Positions 58,181 to 64,000 of a stretch of 64,000 bases of DNA are shown piece by piece. The DNA comes from Marvinbryantia sp050944495 (GTDB lineage: Bacteria > Bacillota > Clostridia > Lachnospirales > Lachnospiraceae): contig JBMNRF010000002.1 of the NCBI GenBank assembly GCA_050944495.1, positions 62,001 through 126,000 of the forward strand. The letters are read 5' to 3'. How positions within the stretch are numbered: position 1 is the stretch's first letter; each line of letters starts with the position of its first letter. A program made the translations under genes and the position numbers. The notes beneath the pieces were generated by a model. That model was given only the letters and a program-made list of their open reading frames with translations. It was not told where the DNA came from and searched no databases.

Positions 58181-59152
58181 ATGTCTGCAGCGGTAAAAGA
58201 GATAGAGATACAGACATCAGTGACAGAAGAATTTGAAGTCGGCAGCCTGGAAGTGACGGTGCGAATGGAGCTGCTGTGTGATGATGAATGTGTGGCATCG
58301 TCTGAATTAATTGAAACAGAGGAGATACGTGCCCGGAAAGCGCTTTATATCTGCAGTGAAAAAGAAGAACGTTATCTCTGGGCGCAGCTTACAGACCGGG
58401 ATGGAAAAGAAATGGATCGGATTTTTCCGGTGCCGGTGGAAGCAGAAATTCAGTTTTGTATGCAGGCAAATATGCCGATTCTCTGGAATGCGGAGTGTCC
58501 GTATCTCTATGATCTGGTTCTGGAACTAAGAGACGGAGAAAACCGCCTGCTCGGTTGTGCGGTAAAAAAGATTGCGTTTCAACGCTGGGAGAACGCAGAT
58601 GGTACGCTTCTGTTGAACGGCAAAGAACCGCAGTTTCGTGTGTTTCCCTGCACGGAAATTACGGAAGAAAATCTGACCGCCTGCAAACGCAGTTTTTGTA
58701 ATACTATTTTTGCATCGCGAGAAAAAATGACGTCACAGGCGCAGGAACGCTGTCTGGAGTATGGTATTTATTTACTAAATGAGAAAACGGATAAAAATCG
58801 AGCAAAAAGAAATGATATATCAGAAAAAAATCCTGATTTTGAACTTAACGTAGTGAATCAAGGTGTTTTGATCGAAAATAAATCTACTTATGTTAATGTG
58901 AATCAGTATGAATTGTATTATAGCCTTCGAAAAGAAGGAGCAGACAGTTTTTTTACAGCAGGAATTACTGAAACGGATATTGCGGCGGGAGTCAGTCGTT
59001 ATGTGGAACTGCCTTTTGACCAGCCGGATGAACCGGGAAATTATGTTTATCGGGCTGCATTGCGCCTGAAAGAAAAAACACCCTGGGCGGACCAGGGTGC
59101 GGAAATTGCGGTTTCTGAAAGCAAGATCGCAAATCTGTTTTGTAAAAATTAA
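58181..59152 (+). CDS. LacZ-like protein lacking the catalytic barrel
   Basis: A 323-residue intact frame that reads like a beta-galactosidase (GH2) with its centre removed. Residues about 1-135 resemble the second Ig-like domain (LWNAECPYLYDLVLELRDGENRLLGCAVKKIAFQRW). The first barrel strand and helix follow: TLLLNGKEPQF, then a region ending ERCLEYGIYLLNE, equivalent to the DxCDEYGLYVxDE text in LacZ. The sequence then jumps to domain 4 (FELNVVNQGVLIENKSTYVNVNQYELYYSL, ending ALRLKEKTPWADQGAEIA). Both catalytic glutamates and the metal site are absent. The frame has a good ribosome site (GGAGAG) and no stop codons, so it may be an expressed binding or regulatory protein rather than a dying gene. 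Its stop overlaps the convergent neighbour by 4 bp. Confidence 0.72.
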   Translation: MSAAVKEIEIQTSVTEEFEVGSLEVTVRMELLCDDECVASSELIETEEIRARKALYICSEKEERYLWAQLTDRDGKEMDRIFPVPVEAEIQFCMQANMPILWNAECPYLYDLVLELRDGENRLLGCAVKKIAFQRWENADGTLLLNGKEPQFRVFPCTEITEENLTACKRSFCNTIFASREKMTSQAQERCLEYGIYLLNEKTDKNRAKRNDISEKNPDFELNVVNQGVLIENKSTYVNVNQYELYYSLRKEGADSFFTAGITETDIAAGVSRYVELPFDQPDEPGNYVYRAALRLKEKTPWADQGAEIAVSESKIANLFCKN

Positions 59153-59607
59153 AAACGTGAGATTTTAACGCCGCCGGTGTAGTATGGAATGCTGTCAATG
59201 GCGGCGGAAGCCTTTAAAGCTGTTTCAATAATGTAGCGTCCTTCCGGAGCAAGATCTGCCGGAAGTATATTGGTATCAAATGGTTGATCCATCAGAAAAG
59301 CGCAGGAGAGCTGCATGACATAATTGCTGTAATGGCCGTCAGCTTCCTCGGCAAGCAGCTGACCTGTTTCATGCATATCGTCAAGATTCATATTTTCTTT
59401 TAAACTCAGCTGATTCAGCATATCCAGCATAATGATAAAATGTTCATCATCCCAACAGGATAGGTACATGCATTTGCAAAGTCCTACAGTAAAAAAAGAA
59501 GCCTTGTAATAACAGTCAAGCAGCTCTTTGAAGCGGGTTCTGTGCGCACTGTCCTGAAATAGATTTTGTTTTTGTAATTCTATGAAAATCTCATCTTTCC
59601 ACAGCAT
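59149..59607 (-). CDS. Hypothetical protein
   Basis: A 152-residue cytosolic protein with no recognised family. MLWKDEIFIELQKQNLFQDSAHRTRFKELLDCYYKASFFTVGLCKCMYLSCWDDEHF is helix-rich, and an acidic MNLDDMHETGQLLAEEADGH segment follows. The C-terminus (PEGRYIIETALKASAAIDSIPYY) looks ordered too. Cys at the GLCKCMYLSCWDD stretch could bind metal. The start at 59607 is set by GGAGGCGATATC just upstream; a longer reading from 59640 would include that site. It faces the LacZ-like gene and overlaps it by 4 bp. Confidence 0.65.
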   Translation of the reverse strand: MLWKDEIFIELQKQNLFQDSAHRTRFKELLDCYYKASFFTVGLCKCMYLSCWDDEHFIIMLDMLNQLSLKENMNLDDMHETGQLLAEEADGHYSNYVMQLSCAFLMDQPFDTNILPADLAPEGRYIIETALKASAAIDSIPYYTGGVKISRF

Positions 59608-60112
59608 GATATCGCCTCCACACGAAAACTTTTCTCCCACAATGTCTTGTATTTGTAAAGAAATATATTTTAATAATTATAGCATTTTCGTTTTTAGATT
59701 GTCGAGTATTTTGACAGAAATTTTTATAAAACCTAAAATGAAGTATTAAAATATTTGTGATTCGCATAAAAATGTACGGGTATTTATATTTAAAGTGTGA
59801 TATTGATGATTTTATATTTTTTAGTTGATGGACATGGTGACGGAATATATAAAAAAAGAAATAAAAAAGACAAAAAATTAGAAAAAATACCATTATAAAG
59901 AAATGTAAAATTGGTGTTTTGATGAAAAAAAACGAAACTTTAAATAATATTATAGAACATAATATCAAAAAAATGGAAGAATATCAAAATATTGTAGTAT
60001 GATGTTTATGTTTTTTTTTGTATGATGAATTTACTAAAAAGATATATCTGAATTTAAAGTGCATGCATGAAAAATTGTAAACAAAGCAAATATTTTTATT
60101 GAGGTGAAAAGA
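59608..60112. promoter_or_regulatory. Long AT-rich intergenic region before the second sugar ABC operon
   Basis: About 500 bp without a gene. TTGACA (59711-59716) and TAAAAT (59734-59739), 17 bp apart, make a plus-strand promoter candidate, though far from the gene. A perfect inverted repeat ATATTAT (59947-59953) and ATAATAT (59959-59965) lies nearer, and TGCATGCA occurs near 60061. GAGGTG before 60113 is the ribosome site. No RNA gene or riboswitch was recognised. Confidence 0.45.
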
Positions 60113-61438
60113 ATGAACGTTATGAAAAAAGTTAGCGCAATGGGATTAGCAGCGCTTATGGTTGTTGGCACTATTGGAATTACTGGAAGTGCAGAAGAGC
60201 CGATTACAATTACAATTGTAGACTGGAATACGGGAGTGGCTTCTGAATTGCAGAAAGCAGCATGCCAGGAATATATGGATACACATCCTGGAATTGTGAT
60301 TGATCATCAGACAATTGCATATGAAGATTATAATACGAAATTAAATACTTTGATTGCTGCAGGTCAGACACCGGATATTTTTTATGCCAGTGATTTATTT
60401 GCGTTGAATTATGGTGAACAGGGAGTTTCGCAGGATTTAGCACCGCTTTATGAAGCGCAAGGAATTGATATGAAAGAAAAATTTATTGAGCCGGCGTTGT
60501 ATGCATCTGGGAATGCTGTTTATGGGTTGGCATATGGTGTTGTGAGTTCTATCATGTATTTTGATAAAGAAATTTTTGATAATGCGGGAGTGGAATATCC
60601 ATCACAAGATCCGGCAAACCCAGATACATGGGATGAGTGGGTGGAAAAACTGAAATTGGTGACGGTTGATCAGAATGGGAAACATCCAGGTGAAGAAGGA
60701 TTTAATGCGTTAGCAACGAAGACATACGGGACAATCGCTCCGTCTTGGTATTATCATTTAAGCGCATTTTTAAATTCAAATGAAGGTTCTTTCTTTAATG
60801 AAAGTGAATTGACACTTGGAGAGGAAGCAGGGGTGGAAGTTGTTCAGGCTGTAAATGATTTAACACAAGTACATCAAGTCGCACCGACTCCGATTGCAGA
60901 AGACGCACTTCCGTCAGTTGCAAGTATGTTTAAAGAAGATCAGTTAGCGTGTTACATTTCCGGTAGCTATGAGTATATTGATATTGCAGCGGAGAATCCA
61001 GAAATTGGTATAGCACCACTTCCGATGTTTAAAAAACCAGCGACAATTGGTTGGGCGGCATGTTGCCAGATGTCATCAACAACAGAACATCCGGAAGAAG
61101 TGTTTGAGTTTTTCCGTTGGTATACAGAAGCGGATACTAATCCGTGTCATTTGGCCTCTAATTTGCCGAATGAATATAAATATTACGAAGATGAAAGTCT
61201 GTTTGAAGTATGGATGGATCCTTCTGTTTATAATGAAGACTTCCAAAATGTAGTTCCGACGTTAATGAGCGATTATACATATCTTCCAGAAATGTGTCAA
61301 GTAAAAAATGCAGGTAAAATTTTTGATGAATATGTGGCACCGCAGTTAGATAAGGTATGGTTAGGCGAGCAGACACCGGAAGAGGCGTGTGCAGAACTAT
61401 CAGAAGCAGTAAATCCAATTTACGAAGGTCTTTGGTAA
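60113..61438 (+). CDS. Sugar ABC transporter, substrate-binding protein (operon 2)
   Basis: A 441-residue family 1 binding protein. A signal peptide (MKKVSAMGLAALMVVGTIGITGSA) precedes ITITIVDWNTGVASELQKAACQEYMDTHPGIVIDHQTI. Other typical text is LNTLIAAGQTPDIFYAS, VYGLAYGVVSSIMYFDKEIFDNAG, PDTWDEW, and the late PTLMSDYTYLPEM. No clear lipobox is seen. The GTG at 60104 is in frame, but GAGGTG there serves as ribosome site for the ATG at 60113. A hairpin follows. Downstream permeases and a glycoside hydrolase suggest an oligosaccharide ligand. Confidence 0.92.
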   Translation: MNVMKKVSAMGLAALMVVGTIGITGSAEEPITITIVDWNTGVASELQKAACQEYMDTHPGIVIDHQTIAYEDYNTKLNTLIAAGQTPDIFYASDLFALNYGEQGVSQDLAPLYEAQGIDMKEKFIEPALYASGNAVYGLAYGVVSSIMYFDKEIFDNAGVEYPSQDPANPDTWDEWVEKLKLVTVDQNGKHPGEEGFNALATKTYGTIAPSWYYHLSAFLNSNEGSFFNESELTLGEEAGVEVVQAVNDLTQVHQVAPTPIAEDALPSVASMFKEDQLACYISGSYEYIDIAAENPEIGIAPLPMFKKPATIGWAACCQMSSTTEHPEEVFEFFRWYTEADTNPCHLASNLPNEYKYYEDESLFEVWMDPSVYNEDFQNVVPTLMSDYTYLPEMCQVKNAGKIFDEYVAPQLDKVWLGEQTPEEACAELSEAVNPIYEGLW

Positions 61439-61445
61439 AATATTC

Positions 61446-61474
61446 GGGATGGGGCATATGCTGCTCCATCCCAT
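61446..61474 (+). terminator. Intra-operon hairpin after the binding-protein gene (operon 2)
   Basis: GGGATGGGGCA (61446-61456) pairs with TGCTCCATCCC (61462-61472) through one wobble across a 5-nt loop. ATTTAATTCT follows, so it may be a weak attenuator or a 3'-end stabiliser. Confidence 0.65.
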
Positions 61475-61496
61475 TTAATTCTGGGAGGGATAAATT

Positions 61497-62396
61497 GTGG
61501 CAAGCAAACATAAAAAAATGTCAGCGGCAGCACGGAGAAGAAACAGGATTGGGTATTTGTTTATTGCACCGGCTTTGATCGGGCTGGTAGTTTTTTACGC
61601 GTTTCCAATGCTTTTTAGCTTGATTGTCAGTTTTACAGATTGGAATTTGCTGACAATGCCGTCGCCGGTTGGAATGGAAAACTATAAAAATTTGGCAAAT
61701 GATGAAGTGTTTTTAAAAAGTATTAGGGTTACTTTTTATTATACACTTTTGGCGGTGCCAATCAGTAATATATGGGCATTGATCATGGCACTCTTGCTGA
61801 ATAAAAAAATGAAAGGACGCTCTATTGTAAGAACAATTTTTTATGTACCGTCTATTGTGCCAGCAGTGGCGGCAGCTGGGGTATGGATGTATATTTTTAA
61901 TCCGTATAATGGTTTTCTGAATCAAATTTTGCTGAAAGTTGGATTGAACCCACAGATGTGGATTTTTTCACCATCGCAGGTAATTCCGTGTATTGTAACA
62001 ATGGCGGCATGGGGAGCCGGAAATACTGCAATTATTTATCTTGCAGCGCTGCAAGGGGTGCCGACAGAACTTCATGAGGCGGTTGCACTGGATGGAGGAA
62101 ATAGTTTTCATAAATTTTTTCACATTACAGTTCCGATGATTTCGCCAATGATTTTGTATAATCTAATCATGGGGGTGATTAACTCTATGCAGACATTTAC
62201 GCAGGGGTATATTATGACTGACGGCGGTCCCAATAATAGTTCACTGTTCTATGTTTTGCTTTTGTATCGTCGTGCATTTGAACAGACAACGATGGGGATT
62301 GCATGTGCGATGGCATGGATATTGTTTGTGATTTTGGGTGTTCTGACAATAATAAACTTTGCTATTTCTAAGAAATGGGTATATTATGGAGGCTAA
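61497..62396 (+). CDS. Sugar ABC transporter, permease 1 (MalF-like, operon 2)
   Basis: A 299-residue six-helix protein. It starts with GTG (61497), with GGGAGGG upstream. Family text: IGYLFIAPALIGLVVFYAFPMLFSLIVSFTDWNLL, RTIFYVPSIVPAVAAAGVWMYIFNPYNGFLN, the EAA motif TELHEAVALDGGNSFHKFFHITVPMI, and TDGGPNNSSLFYVLLLYR. The basic ASKHKKMSAAARRRNR start fits the inside-positive rule. The second permease starts 1 bp after the stop codon. Confidence 0.94.
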   Translation: MASKHKKMSAAARRRNRIGYLFIAPALIGLVVFYAFPMLFSLIVSFTDWNLLTMPSPVGMENYKNLANDEVFLKSIRVTFYYTLLAVPISNIWALIMALLLNKKMKGRSIVRTIFYVPSIVPAVAAAGVWMYIFNPYNGFLNQILLKVGLNPQMWIFSPSQVIPCIVTMAAWGAGNTAIIYLAALQGVPTELHEAVALDGGNSFHKFFHITVPMISPMILYNLIMGVINSMQTFTQGYIMTDGGPNNSSLFYVLLLYRRAFEQTTMGIACAMAWILFVILGVLTIINFAISKKWVYYGG

Positions 62397-62397
62397 T

Positions 62398-63237
62398 ATG
62401 AAGAAGAGTAACGTATCGCGAACAACAAAAAGAGTACTTTTGTGGACAATCATTATTCTGGTTTGTGTTGTGAGCCTGTTTCCGTTCTTCTGGATGGTGA
62501 GATCGTCTTTAATGACTAAAACGGAGATTTTCAGTACGCCGATGCGATGGCTGCCAGAAGTTCCGCAGTGGATGAATTATAAAGAAGCACTTAGTCAGGT
62601 GCCGTTTTTTAGATTTTTTATGAACTCGTTTTTTCTGGTAATTGTAAATATTATCGGAAAATTATTTAGTTCTAGTTTAGTGGCATTTGGTTTTGCGCGT
62701 ATTGATTTTAAATGGAAAAATTTCTGGTTTGCGTTGGTGGTTGCAACGATGATGATTCCGTGGAGTGTACTTTTGATTCCTCAGTTTATGCTTTGGAATC
62801 AAGTAGGATTGTATAATACATATTTTCCGCTGGCAGTGCCGGCATTTTTCTTAGATGGATTTTATATTTTCTTATTGCGGCAGTTTTTTGTGACGATTCC
62901 AAAGGAATATGATGAAGCGGCTATTATGGATGGAGCTGGTTATTTACAGATTTATGCGAAGATTATGCTGCCGATGAGTAAGCCGGCGCTGATGACGGTT
63001 TGCGTATTTACATTTATGAACACCTGGAATGATTTCATCGGACCGATGATTTATTTAAAGGATGTTCAAAAATATACTGTGTCTCTTGGATTGCAGCAAT
63101 TTATTTCACAGTATACGACAGAGTGGCATTATATGATGGCGGCAGCAACAGTTGCGGTATTGCCGATGATTGTAATGTTTTTCTTTGCTCAGAGATATTT
63201 TATTGAGGGAATGAATTTTGCGGGAGTGAAAGGATGA
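62398..63237 (+). CDS. Sugar ABC transporter, permease 2 (MalG-like, operon 2)
   Basis: A 279-residue six-helix protein. LFPFFWMVRSSLMTKTEIFSTPMRWLPE, MMIPWSVLLIPQFMLWNQVGLYNTYFPL, the EAA motif KEYDEAAIMDGAGYLQIYAKIMLPM, NTWNDFIGPMIYL and the ending RYFIEGMNFAGVKG are typical. GGAGGCTAAT precedes the ATG at 62398; an in-frame ATG at 62359 lies inside the preceding gene. As in operon 1, no ATPase gene is seen. Confidence 0.94.
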   Translation: MKKSNVSRTTKRVLLWTIIILVCVVSLFPFFWMVRSSLMTKTEIFSTPMRWLPEVPQWMNYKEALSQVPFFRFFMNSFFLVIVNIIGKLFSSSLVAFGFARIDFKWKNFWFALVVATMMIPWSVLLIPQFMLWNQVGLYNTYFPLAVPAFFLDGFYIFLLRQFFVTIPKEYDEAAIMDGAGYLQIYAKIMLPMSKPALMTVCVFTFMNTWNDFIGPMIYLKDVQKYTVSLGLQQFISQYTTEWHYMMAAATVAVLPMIVMFFFAQRYFIEGMNFAGVKG

Positions 63238-63243
63238 TATATT

Positions 63244-64000
63244 ATGGAAAAACTAATACATCCATTGTATGAAAAATTAAAAGAAGAATATTTAAAAGGG
63301 TGGAAGACTTGGAATGTTAATAGTGTGCTTTCACATGTGTATATGCCGTATGGATTGGCGCTGAATCTTTGCTTGAAAGAATATAGTGCAGGCGGTTATC
63401 TAAGAGAATCGCTGATTGGTAGATTTCCGGAAGAACATGCAAGAACACCGAAAGAAAGTGTGCATCCGCAATATCATGCATTTGATGATACATATACGTT
63501 TGTGATTTTGAAATGGTGTGATATGGAGTTTACGGTGGAATCGGCACAGGTAGGAGAAGAGTTTTATTTGTATGTAGTCCCGATGAAATTTCAACCCAAG
63601 TCCGCACTTGCGGTGCTTGAATGTGGATTTTTGTGGAATCGCCCTGGAGTGGTTATTAAAGAAGGAAAAACACTTTTAGCGAAAATGCAAGGAAAAGAAA
63701 TAGCAATTCGTGTGACAAAGGAGGAAATAGAAGATTTGAATATTCCGTCGATGACACGATATCTGTCTGTAAGTTTAAATGGTCCGACAGCTTTTTACAC
63801 AGGAGAGGAGAAAACACTAGAAGAAATTCATGAAATTATGAAGAAAAAACAGCAGCAGGTACGAGAACAGTACAGCAAGTATACGGAAGAAGAGCAGGAA
63901 CTGTATCATGCAATGGCTTGTGCTGTGACATGGGATACTATTTATGATCCGAAAAATAATCGGGTGATTTCTCCGGTTAGTCGTTTGTGGAGTATTGGAA
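63244..64000 (+). CDS. Glycoside hydrolase, GH63/MGH1-like (3' partial)
   Basis: The frame opens with ATG at 63244, 6 bp after the permease stop, and runs off the window after 252 codons. Residues about 25-190 form a beta-rich domain (FVILKWCDMEFTVESAQVGEEFYLYVVPM), followed by helical linker text with many Gln/Lys (MKKKQQQVREQYSKY). The last residues, ACAVTWDTIYDPKNNRVISPVSRLWS, match the start of the (alpha/alpha)6 barrel of GH63/mannosylglycerate-hydrolase-like enzymes, where the W-x-x-IYDP...R..SPVSR-x-W motif is conserved. There is no signal peptide, so it would act on oligosaccharides brought in by the transporter encoded upstream. The catalytic residues are beyond the window end. Confidence 0.75.
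   Translation, partial: MEKLIHPLYEKLKEEYLKGWKTWNVNSVLSHVYMPYGLALNLCLKEYSAGGYLRESLIGRFPEEHARTPKESVHPQYHAFDDTYTFVILKWCDMEFTVESAQVGEEFYLYVVPMKFQPKSALAVLECGFLWNRPGVVIKEGKTLLAKMQGKEIAIRVTKEEIEDLNIPSMTRYLSVSLNGPTAFYTGEEKTLEEIHEIMKKKQQQVREQYSKYTEEEQELYHAMACAVTWDTIYDPKNNRVISPVSRLWSIG

Noticed and set aside
60070..60096. Catabolite-response (cre) site near TGTAAACAAAGC
   Set aside because: It lacks the central CG and the right half of the cre palindrome.
1..64000. tRNA, rRNA, transposase, integrase or phage genes
   Set aside because: I looked for CCA-ended cloverleafs next to genes, DDE or Tyr-recombinase motifs and terminal repeats, and found none that I could support; a dedicated tRNA scan would be decisive.

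Overview
The window reads as chromosome of a spore-forming, anaerobic, gut-type Firmicute of the class Clostridia, most likely Lachnospiraceae. The evidence is low-to-moderate GC with strong Shine-Dalgarno sites, the spoIIGA-sigE-sigG sporulation cluster, T-box and TPP leaders, an FMN-type enzyme and MarR regulator next to accA, a circularly permuted GH3 enzyme as described from Butyrivibrio and Ruminococcus, and a DUF5717/DUF5716-like gene set that I associate with Lachnospiraceae. No rRNA, tRNA, CRISPR, phage or insertion sequence was seen.

Layout. 1-2.4 kb: end of a fatty-acid synthesis cluster (accA, FMN oxidoreductase, MarR). 2.5-12.5 kb: polysaccharide use (secreted GH43 divergent from a permuted GH3), a MoxR-DUF58-DUF4129 membrane operon directly behind the GH3 gene, and a small esterase. 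12.4-17.8 kb: divergent aroE/aroD, then spoIIGA-sigE-sigG, an inverted ymxH, and nrdR. 17.9-23.3 kb: a three-gene operon of unknown function (giant beta-sandwich/helical-repeat protein, actin-fold-like protein, TPR-like protein). 23.5-25.9 kb: polar amino acid ABC transporter. 26-29 kb: purB and purA. 29-32 kb: HAD phosphatase, small membrane protein and LysR regulator, divergent from lysA. 32.2-33 kb: TPP riboswitch with thiT. 33-38.3 kb: zinc alcohol dehydrogenase, DUF2130 protein, zinc-finger-like lipoprotein, Cys-cluster protein, cyclic-di-AMP receptor. 38.3-50.6 kb: asparaginase and a YesM-like kinase on the minus strand, facing a large plus-strand operon: UroD-superfamily protein with a zinc/thiol motif, sugar-type ABC transporter, YesN-like regulator, M20 dipeptidase, aldo-keto reductase, L-cysteine desulfidase-like protein. 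50.8-53.5 kb: SEC-C protein, YdcF-like protein and a duplicated secreted protein. 53.6-58.1 kb: Thr T-box, small membrane protein, thrS, DUF1540 protein, and the infC-rpmI-rplT operon with an attenuator leader and an AUU start. 58.2-64 kb: a LacZ-like protein lacking its catalytic barrel, a hypothetical protein, and a second sugar ABC operon running into a truncated glycoside hydrolase.

The most interesting candidates for undescribed biology are the 17.9-23.3 kb operon, the 41.4-50.6 kb thiol/sulfur-flavoured import operon, the barrel-less LacZ protein, the small membrane protein inserted between the Thr T-box and thrS, and a leader peptide with a self-sequestered ribosome binding site in front of the GH43 gene. 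All functional statements rest on reading motifs by eye; no database search was run.
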